Source of the DNA: Streptomyces sp. ISL-43
GTDB taxonomy: Bacteria > Actinomycetota > Actinomycetes > Streptomycetales > Streptomycetaceae
Reading direction: 5' to 3'
Assembly: GCF_018614195.1 (NCBI RefSeq)
Contig: NZ_JAGGOT010000081.1
Span: 24,972-88,971, forward strand
DNA length: 64,000 nucleotides
Of this stretch, positions 17,193 through 25,625 are shown piece by piece. Position 1 is the first letter of the stretch, and each line of letters begins with the position of its first letter. Position numbers and translations under genes: made by a program. Below the pieces are notes generated by a model. The model searched no databases and was not told the DNA's origin. It saw nothing but the letters and a program-made list of their open reading frames with translations.

Positions 17193-18860
17193 TCAGTGGA
17201 CCGGTGTCACCCGCGCGCGGCGCCCGGTGTCAGTGTCCGTGTCAGTGCCGGATTCGGCCTCGGCCACGGTGCCGGTTCCGGCCTCGGTGCCGGTTCCGGT
17301 GTCCGTTCGGGCCGCGTGCGTCCCGTCGGGCAGCTCGGGCTCGTCGGCCACGCGGTCCCGCATCAGCGCCGGCACCACCAGGGCGAGCGCCGCCACCGTG
17401 TACACGCCGGTCCACAGCACCCAGCCACCGGGCGGAGCCCAGTGCGCCCCGGTCGGCAACCAGGAGCCCTTGATCCCGACGGCGAAGCGGCGCAGCACCC
17501 AGAAGAACGCCGCCGCGTTCGCCAGCGCGAGGCCCGCCACGGCGAAGCCGACCAGCCTGCGCGTGGGGAAACCCTTCTCCGGAATCCGGCTCGCGCAGAT
17601 CAGCACCGCCATCAGCGGCAGACCCACGGCGAAGGGCAGCAGGTAGCGGCCCTGCCACACCATGCCGATCTTCTCCGCCTGCGAAGCCTGTGCGGCCACC
17701 GGCACCACCACGATCGCCACCAACATGCCGATCAGCGCCACCGCTTCCCGCTTGCGGCCGTACACCAGGCCCAGCACGGTGATCACCGCGAGCACGGCGA
17801 GCCAGACGTACCAGGTGAAGGCCGGAGCCGGGGTGTCCAGCCAGCCGAAATAGCCGAGCATCTGGTGGACGTACATCTCGGTGTACCCGAACGTCTTGCG
17901 GGCCGCTTCCGTCGTGGTGAGCCACCAGGGAACCTTGATCACCGAGTTGTCCGGGTGCGACGACGCCCAGAGCAGCGCGCCGGCCGTGGCGACGCCGAGC
18001 AGCCCCGTCCAGACCCACATCGCCTTGCGGCGGAGCACCGAGCGCAGCACGCCGCGCTCGGCCAGCAGCAGCCCGAAGAAGACCGCCCCCGCGAACCAGA
18101 TCAGCCCGAGCGGCCGGATGTTGATCAGCACCAGGCCGCCGACGCCGACTCTGGCCAGCCGCCGGTTCAGCAACTGCGGATCGGGCGACATGAGGATCGA
18201 CAGCAGGGCCGTCCACACCAGGATTCCGGCGGCGATCTCACCGCCGCTGGGGTTGACCATGCCGGCCATGAACAGAAGCATGGGCGTCGCCGCGGTGAAG
18301 ACGCCGAGCAGGGCGAGCGAGCGCCCGCGCCGCCACTCGGCGGCCGTGACCACCGCGCCGGCCAGCAGTACCGAGCAGAGCAGGGCCGACATCAGGCGCA
18401 TGAGGTACAGCCCGCTCGGACCCTCGACCAGCAGGCTCGGCCAGCCGGTCAGCAGGTAGTAGGCCGGGTGGTAGCGGCCGGCCGCGGTGGGGACCTCGAC
18501 GATCGTGTCGGAGTCGCCGAGTGCGGGCGCGCAGGACGCGGGCGTGCCCGCGTGCCAGGCGTAGCACTCGTGGTGCTTGGGGAGCTCCTTGTACCACTCC
18601 GGGAGCCGCACGCCGGTCTCGGAGAACTCGCCCGGGATGCCTCCCACCACGTGCGGAACCATCACCTCGGTGCCGTTGATCTGGCCCCGGGCGACGGCCG
18701 CCGCCCGGATGAAGTGCGCGTGCTCGTCGGGGGAGGCTCCCAGGGGAGTGGCAGCGGACCAGGAGGCCGCGATGGTGAAGAAGAGGACGAAGCTGACGGC
18801 CCAGAGCCTCTTGGGGGTCCGGGCCGACCAGTCGGCCAGCCGCGTCAATGCGGAGATCAT
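17193..18860 (-). CDS. DUF2142-type polytopic membrane protein, GT-C glycosyltransferase-like
   Basis: 555 residues with roughly 12 hydrophobic segments. Just after the first transmembrane helix is TPLGASPDEHAHFIRA; an acidic pair in the first outside loop is typical of GT-C enzymes that use polyprenyl-phosphate sugars. Other landmarks: GRYHPAYYLLTGWPSL, MAGMVNPSGGEIAAGI, QGRYLLPFAVGLPLMAV. The cytoplasmic tail is a low-complexity run of GT/ET/DT units (TEAGTGTVAEAESGTDTDT) encoded by short DNA repeats. It lies 13 bp after the next membrane gene, so both are probably in one operon building a cell-surface glycan. Substrate unknown. Confidence 0.75.
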   Translation of the reverse strand: MISALTRLADWSARTPKRLWAVSFVLFFTIAASWSAATPLGASPDEHAHFIRAAAVARGQINGTEVMVPHVVGGIPGEFSETGVRLPEWYKELPKHHECYAWHAGTPASCAPALGDSDTIVEVPTAAGRYHPAYYLLTGWPSLLVEGPSGLYLMRLMSALLCSVLLAGAVVTAAEWRRGRSLALLGVFTAATPMLLFMAGMVNPSGGEIAAGILVWTALLSILMSPDPQLLNRRLARVGVGGLVLINIRPLGLIWFAGAVFFGLLLAERGVLRSVLRRKAMWVWTGLLGVATAGALLWASSHPDNSVIKVPWWLTTTEAARKTFGYTEMYVHQMLGYFGWLDTPAPAFTWYVWLAVLAVITVLGLVYGRKREAVALIGMLVAIVVVPVAAQASQAEKIGMVWQGRYLLPFAVGLPLMAVLICASRIPEKGFPTRRLVGFAVAGLALANAAAFFWVLRRFAVGIKGSWLPTGAHWAPPGGWVLWTGVYTVAALALVVPALMRDRVADEPELPDGTHAARTDTGTGTEAGTGTVAEAESGTDTDTDTGRRARVTPVH

Positions 18861-18873
18861 GTCGTCCTCGTGA

Positions 18874-20526
18874 TCATCGGATGTAGGTCAGCCACGTCTG
18901 GTCGCCGTCCTTGGAGCACTTGTGCTCGGGGGCGAACTTAGGGCATTTGCCGTTTTGCTGGCGGATGGTGTGGGACACGTAGGGCAGGATCCGGTAGCTG
19001 CCGTCCTGGGCCGGCATGTACCGGTCGGCCATCGAGGACGAAACCGTACCGAGCAGGAGCAGCAGGGCGCAGAGGGTTCCGATGACGGCTCCCTCGCGGC
19101 CAGGGAAACCGCGGCCGGTCGTGGCCGTGTCCGCGCCCGTGTCCGCGCCCGTGTCCGCGGCTGCGCCCGTGCCCGCGGGGCGCCGTTGGGCCAGCCGCTG
19201 CGAGACCAGGTGGGCCACCAGCGCGGCCAGGATCATGCCGCAGTAGAGCAGCTGGTTGTTGGTGCGGGTGTACAGCTGGACCGTCTGCGTCTCGTACATG
19301 TTCGAGGCGATGTACATCCGCATCAGCCATGCGGATATGAACATCGCGGCGATGGTGACCACCAGCGGCTTGCGCAGGCCCAGCCAGATCGCGACGCCCA
19401 GACAGACGAAGGTCACGATGGCGAACAGCCCGACCCCGCCGAACTCCCCGGGCAGCGGCCAGTCGCCGACGTTGCCCGGCATGTCCGTGCGCCACATCAG
19501 GTAGTAGGCCGGGTCGGTGAAGTTGTCGAAGCGGAAGTTGAAGTCCTTGGTGTCCTGCCCCTCCGTCAGCATGACCACCAGGTACCGCCCGGCCACCGCC
19601 ATGAAGGCGGCCAGGGTGGCGCCCATGAAGGCGGCGCCCTTGAGCCGGCCGGTCTTCCACGGGAAGTACAGGGCGGCGGCGAAGAACACCCCGGCCGCGC
19701 TCCACAGGAACCAGCCCGAGTAGGTGAGGAAGAGCACACCCAGCAGCGCGCCGAAGCCGGCGGCCTTGAGCAGCAGCGGCCGCCAGTTCTCCGTGCCGCT
19801 GCGGCGCAGCGCCACCACCATGGCCACCAGGACCGGCACCAGCACCACGAGGACCGTCTGTGCGTACGGCTTGTACGCGTCGATCAGCGCGAAGGCCGGC
19901 ACGACGCCGAAGGCGAGCGCCCGGAGCGGGCTGAGCAGCATCCGCCAGGCGAAGTAGACGAGCGGTCCGAAGGCGGCGGCCCCGAGGATCTGGAGGTCCT
20001 TGAAGGCGTAGGCGGTGTTCCCGCCGTGGAACCACTCGGCGTAGTACCCGAGGGTGTAGAGCGGCGCGGGCGGGTAGACCGGGGAGCCCGACGGCTGGCC
20101 GTTGGCCACCGCGTGGGCCCACTCGACGATCCGGCCGCTGTCGCCGTTGAGGCCGAACATCGGCCACGGCGTTCCGTGGAGCGCGAGCACTGCGCCGGCC
20201 GCGACGAAACCGCTGGCCAGGCCCGCGAGGGCGGCCGCGGAGACGCGGGTGGCCAGGTCGAAGTGGCGTCCGCCGCGCAGCCGCATCGCCAGCACCACCG
20301 CGGCGATGAACAGCAGGCCGAGCAGTGCGAACCGGAACTGGATCGCGGCCAGGCCGCTGACCTGCGCGATGCGGTCCAGCGGGTCGAGCTCGAAGCCGAG
20401 CGCCAGCAGGGGAAGGGCGAGTGCGCCGGCGAAGGCCACGGCCGCTTCCAGCAGCAGCAGTGCGCCGCGGGAGCGGAGGAGGCGGCCGGGGCCCACGGGC
20501 GCCGACCCCTCGGTACTGACTGTCAC
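18874..20526 (-). CDS. polytopic GT-C-type glycosyltransferase, possibly AftA-like
   Basis: 550 residues with about 12 membrane helices. The first external loop has GLNGDSGRIVEWAHA (acidic pair region), followed by VYPPAPLYTLGYYAEWFHGGN; this combination recalls the N-terminal domain of galactan 5-O-arabinofuranosyltransferases. C-terminal external tail QQNGKCPKFAPEHKCSKDGD has two Cys that may form a disulphide. A cytoplasmic low-complexity insert (AADTGADTGADTATTG) is repeat-encoded. It is upstream of and nearly contiguous with the DUF2142 gene. The AftA label is tentative: fold and loop motifs fit, but a profile search would be needed to settle it. Confidence 0.65.
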   Translation of the reverse strand: MTVSTEGSAPVGPGRLLRSRGALLLLEAAVAFAGALALPLLALGFELDPLDRIAQVSGLAAIQFRFALLGLLFIAAVVLAMRLRGGRHFDLATRVSAAALAGLASGFVAAGAVLALHGTPWPMFGLNGDSGRIVEWAHAVANGQPSGSPVYPPAPLYTLGYYAEWFHGGNTAYAFKDLQILGAAAFGPLVYFAWRMLLSPLRALAFGVVPAFALIDAYKPYAQTVLVVLVPVLVAMVVALRRSGTENWRPLLLKAAGFGALLGVLFLTYSGWFLWSAAGVFFAAALYFPWKTGRLKGAAFMGATLAAFMAVAGRYLVVMLTEGQDTKDFNFRFDNFTDPAYYLMWRTDMPGNVGDWPLPGEFGGVGLFAIVTFVCLGVAIWLGLRKPLVVTIAAMFISAWLMRMYIASNMYETQTVQLYTRTNNQLLYCGMILAALVAHLVSQRLAQRRPAGTGAAADTGADTGADTATTGRGFPGREGAVIGTLCALLLLLGTVSSSMADRYMPAQDGSYRILPYVSHTIRQQNGKCPKFAPEHKCSKDGDQTWLTYIR

Positions 20527-20968
20527 TGAAAGTTGTCCCTACTGCTGGTCGGCGGTCCTCGGCCCTGCGGCCGGTCGTTTCTCAGCAAGCCACTGTCCGG
20601 CTCGGGCCCCGAACGACCAGTGCTCCGGACAAGGACGCGGACTCAAGGACGGTGTGGGACAGCTTTGACTCTTGCCGCCGCTCATACTATCGGGTGGCGC
20701 AGGAGGGTACGGGAGCCGCACACACCTGCCGCCCGCGGTGGGGCGACTGCGGAACTCCTCGCGAAACAGGGTCCGGCGCGGCCGTGAACGGCCCCGTGAC
20801 GGCCCTCGGCGGGGCCCGTGGCGGCCGGCGCCCCCGCACGCGGAGGGGTCGGTCCGACCGGCCCGCCACACGGCCCCCAACGGCCCGTCACCCCCTCTCT
20901 ACACCCCACCTGACCTGGGCTTTCACCCTTTCCGACGATAAGATCGGGCACACGGGAAAGGGGTTCGG
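20527..20968. other. 442-bp divergent intergenic region
   Basis: Separates the membrane glycosyltransferase operon from the methyltransferase gene. It contains TTTGACTCTTGCC followed by CATACTATCG around 20665-20695, promoter-like words on the plus strand but with non-standard spacing, and a GGGAAAGGGG ribosome site just before 20969. Open frames across it have no family resemblance. No RNA gene recognised. Confidence 0.4.
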
Positions 20969-21712
20969 ATGGACCGGAACATACGCAGTGTCGACGATGT
21001 ACTCGCCCTCATGGACGGCCTCTTCGCACCGGAGGCCGACCGCTGGACGACCGGCGGCTCCTCCTGGTGGGACGGCTTCTACGCGGACCGGGAGCGCCCG
21101 GTCCCCTTCTTCGCGGCGAAGCCCGACGAGAACCTCGTCTCCTACCTCGACCGCGGCCTGATCCCCCCGTCCGGCCGCGCCCTCGACCTGGGCTGCGGCC
21201 CCGGCCGCAACGCCCTGCACCTCGCCTCGCTGGGCTTCGAGGTGGACGCCGTGGACCTCTCCCCGACCGCCCTGGCCTGGGCCGAGGAGCGGGCCCGCGC
21301 GACCGGGGCGCCGATGTCGCGGATCCGCTTCCACCAGGGGGACGCCTTCGGCGCGGCCGGCTCCGGGCTCGAGGGCCCGTACGACCTGATCTACGACTCC
21401 GGCTGCTTCCACCACCTGCCGCCGCACCGCCGCGTCAGCTACCTGGCCCTGCTGGACCGGCTCCTGGAGCCCGGCGGCCGCTTCGCCCTCACCTGCTTCG
21501 CCTCGGGCGCGATGGGCTCCGAACTGCCCGACGCGGAGTTCTACGGCCGGGCCCGCCTCGAAGGCGGCCTCGCCTACACCCCGGAGTCGCTGCGGTGGGT
21601 CTTCGCCGACCTCACCGAGGTCGAGCTGCGCCGGATGAACGACGAGCCGCCCTCGTCCGCCGCCTTCGGCGAGGCGTTCCTGTGGACGGCCCTGTTCCGC
21701 CGCCCGGCCTGA
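20969..21712 (+). CDS. class I SAM-dependent methyltransferase
   Basis: 247 residues. Motif I ALDLGCGPGRNALHLA (about residues 72-87) binds SAM. The acidic end of strand 2 is VDAVDLSP; motif IV is YDLIYDSGCFHHLPPHR, with the SGCFHHL form typical of small-molecule methyltransferases near the thiopurine-methyltransferase/TehB group. The N-terminal WWDGFYADRERPVPFF is also shared by that group. The substrate cannot be read from sequence. Convergent with the HxlR gene 25 bp away. Confidence 0.87.
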   Translation: MDRNIRSVDDVLALMDGLFAPEADRWTTGGSSWWDGFYADRERPVPFFAAKPDENLVSYLDRGLIPPSGRALDLGCGPGRNALHLASLGFEVDAVDLSPTALAWAEERARATGAPMSRIRFHQGDAFGAAGSGLEGPYDLIYDSGCFHHLPPHRRVSYLALLDRLLEPGGRFALTCFASGAMGSELPDAEFYGRARLEGGLAYTPESLRWVFADLTEVELRRMNDEPPSSAAFGEAFLWTALFRRPA

Positions 21713-21737
21713 CCGGGGCCGGGGGCTTAGGCCTCGG

Positions 21738-22073
21738 CTAGGCCCCGTCGTCGAGCAGGTGCTTGGCTCCCCACGCGCCGAGGGCCGCCAGGGCCTCGTT
21801 CAGGTCCAGGCCCAGCGGGGTCAGGGAGTACTCGACGCGCGGCGGGACCTCCTCGTAGACCTCGCGGTGGACGATGCCGTCCGTCTCCAGCTCGCGCAGC
21901 TGGGCCGCGAGCACCTTCTCCGAGACCCCCGGGACCAGCCGGCGCAGTTCGCCGAAGCGGCGCGGGCGCTGCTCCAGCTCCCACAGGATCGACACCTTCC
22001 ACTTGCCGTCGATCACGGACATCGCCGCGGCGATCCCGCAGTGATCCGCGCCCGGCCGCTGTGTCACCGCCAT
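21738..22073 (-). CDS. HxlR family regulator
   Basis: 111 residues. The compact winged HTH contains CGIAAAMSVIDGKWKVSILWEL, RRFGELRRLVPGVSEKVLAAQLRELETDGIV and the wing RVEYSLTPLG, all diagnostic of HxlR. The single N-terminal Cys (DHCGIAAAM) is at the position used for redox or electrophile sensing in YodB/HypR-type members. Divergent from the NAD(P)-dependent reductase at 22171 with a palindrome between them, so it very likely controls that gene. Confidence 0.88.
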   Translation of the reverse strand: MAVTQRPGADHCGIAAAMSVIDGKWKVSILWELEQRPRRFGELRRLVPGVSEKVLAAQLRELETDGIVHREVYEEVPPRVEYSLTPLGLDLNEALAALGAWGAKHLLDDGA

Positions 22074-22124
22074 CACGCACCCCTCCCCACCTGGTCACTC
22101 ACCTCGGGGTAACCACCCACTCCG

Positions 22125-22136
22125 AAGTGCGTACTT
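22125..22136. promoter_or_regulatory. candidate HxlR operator
   Basis: AAGTGCGTACTT, a near-perfect palindrome (10 of 12 positions) in the 97-bp gap between the divergent HxlR and reductase genes. HxlR boxes commonly contain GTAC/AAGT words. Confidence 0.45.
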
Positions 22137-22170
22137 GAGCACCTGTCAGCCTGCCACCAGGCTAAACGGC

Positions 22171-23058
22171 ATGACCGACAACCACACGAAGACCCCGCTC
22201 ACCCTCCTCGGCCTCGGCTCCATGGGCACCGCCCTCGCCCGCACCTGGCTCGCCGCCGGGCACCCCCTCACCGTCTGGAACCGCACCCCCGCCAAGGCCG
22301 AGGCCCTCGCGGCCGAAGGCGCCGTCGTCGTCGCGAGCCCCGCCGAGGCGGTGGCCGCGAACGGCCTGGTCGTCCTGTGCCTGCTGGACGACGCCAGCGT
22401 CGGCTCGGCCCTGGAGGGCCTCGACCTGACCGGCAAGGACCTGGTCGACCTGACCACCGGCACGCCCGCCGACGGCCGCGCCCGGGCCGCGTGGGCCCAG
22501 GAGCGCGGGGCCCGGTTCCTGGACGGCGGGATCATGGCCACCCCGTCGATGATCGGCACCCCCGAAACCGGCGGGTACGTCTTCTACAGCGGCTCCCCCG
22601 CCCTCTTCGAGGCGCACCGCAGCGCGCTGGAGGTCCCGGCCGGCGCCCGTTTCGTCGGCTCCGACCCCGGGCACGCGGCCCTGCACGACGTGGCCCTGCT
22701 GAGCGCGATGACCGGACTCTTCGCCGGGATCTCGCACGCCTACGCGCTGATCGAGGGCGAGGGCGTCTCTCCGAAGGACCTGGCTCCGCTGCTGACGGAG
22801 TGGCTGGGGGCGATGGGCTTCTTCGCAGGCGCCGCCGCCGAGCGGCTGGTCTCGGGGGACTTCACCACGGGCGTCGAGTCGAACCTGGCCATGCAGGTCG
22901 CGGCGAGCGCCACGCTGCTGCGGACCGCCGAGGAGCAAGGGGTCAGCCCCGAGCTGATCAGCCCGTACCTGGACCTGATGCGGGAACGGCTGACGGCCGA
23001 CCCCGAGGCCCACGGCAGCGAGGACACCACCGGGGCGATCACACTACTGAGGCGCTGA
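22171..23058 (+). CDS. NAD(P)-dependent reductase, 6PGDH/imine-reductase-like
   Basis: 295 residues. N-terminal Rossmann fold LTLLGLGSMGTALARTWLAAGH with an Arg after strand 2 (VWNRTPAKAEAL), favouring NADPH. DLTTGTPADGRARAAWAQERGARFLDGGIMATPSMIG is close to the imine reductase/beta-hydroxyacid dehydrogenase family. The C-terminal helical domain (AALHDVALLSAMTGLFAGISHAYAL) dimerises. The usual catalytic Lys is not seen (HDVAL in its place), which is typical of imine reductases. Start ATG 22171. Its 3' end overlaps the convergent EI24 gene by 15 bp. Confidence 0.82.
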   Translation: MTDNHTKTPLTLLGLGSMGTALARTWLAAGHPLTVWNRTPAKAEALAAEGAVVVASPAEAVAANGLVVLCLLDDASVGSALEGLDLTGKDLVDLTTGTPADGRARAAWAQERGARFLDGGIMATPSMIGTPETGGYVFYSGSPALFEAHRSALEVPAGARFVGSDPGHAALHDVALLSAMTGLFAGISHAYALIEGEGVSPKDLAPLLTEWLGAMGFFAGAAAERLVSGDFTTGVESNLAMQVAASATLLRTAEEQGVSPELISPYLDLMRERLTADPEAHGSEDTTGAITLLRR

Positions 23059-23877
23059 TTCCCGCTCCTGGCCCCGGCCCTGCTCGTACTCGTGCTCCTG
23101 GCCCTCCTGGCCCTCCTGCTCCTCCTGGCCCTGCTCCTCGTCCGCGCCCACCAGGTCCCTGGCCATCAGCGTGGCCCCGGCCACCGCGCCCGGCATCAGG
23201 AACACCGCGACGAGCGGCACCAGGAAGGCCAGCACCAGCGGCACGCCGAAGCCGAGCGCCAGCGCCCGGCGCGAGCGCAGCAGCGCCAGCTGCTCGGGGA
23301 GCTCCACCCGGCGGCGCATCAGGGCGACGGAGGTGAGCTCCTGGGTCAGGAAGAAGCCGGAGACGCAGAATCCGAGGACCGGGACCACGGTCTGACCGAG
23401 CAGCGGAACGAAGCCGAGGCCGAAGAGCAGGATCCCGTAGAGCAGTACCCGTCCGAGGATCCGCAGGCTGTCCCGGGCGGAGATCCACAGCTCCTGCCAG
23501 AGCGTGAGCCCCGACTCGGGGACCTCGCCGCCCTCGCTGCGGTCGACCTGCTCCGAGAGGGACTCGTAGAACGGCTGGCCCACGAGCAGGGTCACGGCGG
23601 TGAAGGTGATCACCGCGAGGAAGAGCCCGAGGCAGAAGACCAGGGCGGTCAGGAAGCCGCGGAAGAGTCCGAGCCACGGCGAGGACCAGCCGTCGGCGAA
23701 GGGGGTCGCCCAGGCGGTCAGGTCGTCGGCGCCGTAGCCGAGCCCGATGAGGGCCCCGGCGTACAGGGCCAGGGCGACGAGCCCCGGCAGCAGGCCGAAG
23801 CCCAGCCACCGTCCGTGTCGCAGCACCCATCGCTGTCCGGCCAGCAGATAGCCGAATCCCCCCGCAAAATCACGCAT
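23044..23877 (-). CDS. EI24/CysZ-like membrane protein
   Basis: 277 residues with five to six hydrophobic segments. The EI24 signature (GQPFYESLSEQVD...ESGLTLWQELWISARDSLRILGRVLLYG) is clear. Relatives include CysZ sulphate transporters; in actinobacteria the role is unassigned. The cytoplasmic C-terminus is a repetitive acidic, Gln-rich tail (EEQGQEEQEGQEGQEHEYEQ). The last 15 bp overlap, tail to tail, with the 3' end of the reductase gene, so the tail may have grown by slippage into the neighbour. Confidence 0.82.
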   Translation of the reverse strand: MRDFAGGFGYLLAGQRWVLRHGRWLGFGLLPGLVALALYAGALIGLGYGADDLTAWATPFADGWSSPWLGLFRGFLTALVFCLGLFLAVITFTAVTLLVGQPFYESLSEQVDRSEGGEVPESGLTLWQELWISARDSLRILGRVLLYGILLFGLGFVPLLGQTVVPVLGFCVSGFFLTQELTSVALMRRRVELPEQLALLRSRRALALGFGVPLVLAFLVPLVAVFLMPGAVAGATLMARDLVGADEEQGQEEQEGQEGQEHEYEQGRGQERESAPQ

Positions 23878-23905
23878 GGGGCCAGTCTAGGACGGGCCCC
23901 GCGGA

Positions 23906-23947
23906 CGCCGAAGGCCGCACCCCGGTGCCGGGGTGCGGCCTTCGGCG
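23906..23947 (-). terminator. long terminator hairpin
   Basis: A perfect 20-bp inverted repeat (CGCCGAAGGCCGCACCCCGG and its complement) around a 2-nt centre. It lies about 70 bp downstream of the ohr stop (minus strand) and just before the EI24 start, so it should isolate the two transcripts. Confidence 0.85.
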
Positions 23948-24019
23948 CTCACGCCGCGAAGAGTCGCGCGGTGCGGTCCGCGGTACGCGGGGCGGACCGC
24001 CGGAGCCGGGATCCGAAGA

Positions 24020-24442
24020 TCAGACCGCGAGCTCGACCGTGATGTTGCCACGGGTCGCCTTGGAGTACGGGCAGACCTGGTGGGCCTTCTCGAGGAGGTC
24101 CTTGGCGGTGGCGGCGTCCACGTTCGGGATGGTGGCCGAGATCTTGACGATGATGCCGAAGCCGTCGTCGTTCTTGCCGATGCCGACCTCGGCGGTGACG
24201 GTGGAGCCGGAGATGTCGGCGTTCTCGTTGCGGGCGACGACGCCGAGCGCACCCTGGAAGCAGGCGCTGTAGCCGGCGGCGAACAGCTGCTCGGGGTTGG
24301 TGCCCTCGCCGCTGCCACCGAGCTCCTTCGGCGGGTTCACGACGACGTTGAGCTTGCCGTCGCTGGTGGCGACGCGACCGTCACGGCCGTTCTCGGCGGT
24401 GGCTACGGCGGTGTACGCGACGTCGGACTGCTGGATGGACAT
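24020..24442 (-). CDS. ohr: organic hydroperoxide resistance protein (Ohr/OsmC family)
   Basis: 140 residues. A thiol peroxidase that reduces organic hydroperoxides with two reactive cysteines: the peroxidatic Cys in AAGYSACFQGAL (about residue 60) and the resolving Cys in KAHQVCPYSKATRGN (about 125). An Arg is present in the first strand region (GRDGRVATSDGKL). Start ATG 24442 has a textbook AGGAGG ribosome site. Its usual MarR-type partner OhrR is not adjacent; the nearest MarR gene (25626) is divergent from a different reductase between them, so co-control is possible but unproven. Confidence 0.93.
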   Translation of the reverse strand: MSIQQSDVAYTAVATAENGRDGRVATSDGKLNVVVNPPKELGGSGEGTNPEQLFAAGYSACFQGALGVVARNENADISGSTVTAEVGIGKNDDGFGIIVKISATIPNVDAATAKDLLEKAHQVCPYSKATRGNITVELAV

Positions 24443-24507
24443 GTAAGGAAATCCTCCTGGTAATCGCCGCGACTCGCGCCCACGCGTCGTGGCGGTGTGG
24501 AGTGAGC

Positions 24508-25527
24508 CTAACGGGTGAAGGAAACGATCATCTTTCCGGTGTTCTCGCCGCGCAGCATTCCGAGGAACGCGTCGGTCGCCTTCTCCACGCCCTCGAAGAC
24601 CGTTTCGTCGGCGACGAGCTGCCCGGAGCGCAGCCAGCCGGCCACGTCCTGGACGAACTGCTGCTGCAGTCCCGCGTGGTCGCCCACCAGCACGCCCTGC
24701 AGGCGCAGCCGCTTGCCGATGACGAGCGCGAGGTTGCGCGGACCGGGCGCCGGCTCGGTGTCGTTGTACTGGGCGATGGCCCCGCACAGGGTGGCGCGGC
24801 CGTGCACGTTCAGGGAGGAGATGGCGGCTTCGAGGTGGTCTCCGCCGACGTTGTCGAAGTAGACGTCGATGCCGCCGGGCGCGGCCTCGCGCAGCTGTCC
24901 GGCGACGGGGCCGTTCTTGTAGTTGAAGGCGGCGTCGAAGCCGTACTTCTCCGTGAGGAGCGTCACCTTTTCGTCGGAGCCGGCGGAGCCGATCACCTGG
25001 GAGGCGCCCTTGATCTTCGCGAACTGGCCGACGAGGCTGCCGACCGCTCCGGCGGCGCCGGAGACGAAGACGGAGTCGCCCTCCTTGAAGGAGGCCACCT
25101 CGAAGAGGCCGGCGTAGGCGGTCAGGCCCGGCATGCCGAGGACGCCGAGGTAGGCGGAGAGCGGGGCGAGGGAGGCGTCCACCGGGGTGGCGTGCTTGGC
25201 GTCCACGTCCGCGTACTCCCGCCAGCCCAGACCGTGCAGCACGTGGTCGCCGACCGCGAAGCGCTCGTCGGCCGAGGCCACGACCTCGCCGACCGCGCCG
25301 CCGTCCATGGGCTTGTCGAGCTGGAAGGGCGGGATGTACGACTTCACGTCGTTCATCCGGCCGCGCATGTAGGGGTCCACGGACATGTGGAGGTTGCGCA
25401 CCAGGATCCGACCGGGGGCCGGGGGGGCGACGGGCACCTCGCGCAGGGCGAAGTCCTCGGCGACGGGCCAGCCCTGCGGGCGGCGGACGAGGTGCCACTC
25501 GCGGCTGACGGCAGGGATCTGGGACAT
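24508..25527 (-). CDS. zinc-independent MDR oxidoreductase (LTB4 dehydrogenase/curcumin-reductase type)
   Basis: 339 residues. NADPH-dependent alkenal/one oxidoreductase family: the N-terminal VSREWHLVRRPQGWP...VRNLHMSVDPYMRGRM is diagnostic, as is the nucleotide-binding VFVSGAAGAVGSLVGQFAKIKG (about 150-172) and YFDNVGGDHLEAAIS. No zinc ligands. Reduces the C=C bond of unsaturated carbonyls, a detoxification role consistent with the nearby Ohr and the MarR-type regulator. Start ATG 25527. Divergent from the MarR gene across a 98-bp gap holding two operator-like repeats. Confidence 0.9.
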   Translation of the reverse strand: MSQIPAVSREWHLVRRPQGWPVAEDFALREVPVAPPAPGRILVRNLHMSVDPYMRGRMNDVKSYIPPFQLDKPMDGGAVGEVVASADERFAVGDHVLHGLGWREYADVDAKHATPVDASLAPLSAYLGVLGMPGLTAYAGLFEVASFKEGDSVFVSGAAGAVGSLVGQFAKIKGASQVIGSAGSDEKVTLLTEKYGFDAAFNYKNGPVAGQLREAAPGGIDVYFDNVGGDHLEAAISSLNVHGRATLCGAIAQYNDTEPAPGPRNLALVIGKRLRLQGVLVGDHAGLQQQFVQDVAGWLRSGQLVADETVFEGVEKATDAFLGMLRGENTGKMIVSFTR

Positions 25528-25558
25528 GAGGGCGCTCCTGGATGAGGGGTAGAAATGC

Positions 25559-25604
25559 TTCACAACGTGAAACAACCATGCGCCTGGATATTTCATGTTG
25601 TCAA
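25559..25604. promoter_or_regulatory. two MarR-type operator copies in a divergent promoter
   Basis: TTCACAACGTGAA (25559-25571) is a perfect 5-3-5 palindrome. TTCATGTTGTCAA (25592-25604) is a diverged copy; read on the minus strand it is TTGACAACATGAA, whose TTGACA could be a -35. The two lie 33 bp apart, three helical turns, between the MDR and MarR genes. Confidence 0.6.
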
Positions 25605-25625
25605 GTAAATGGGTACGCTGGATTC

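Noticed and set aside
24020..25579. A 519-codon minus-strand frame joining the MDR region to ohr
   Set aside because: Only its last 140 codons, from ATG 24442 with an AGGAGG site, encode Ohr. The rest is out of frame with the MDR gene.
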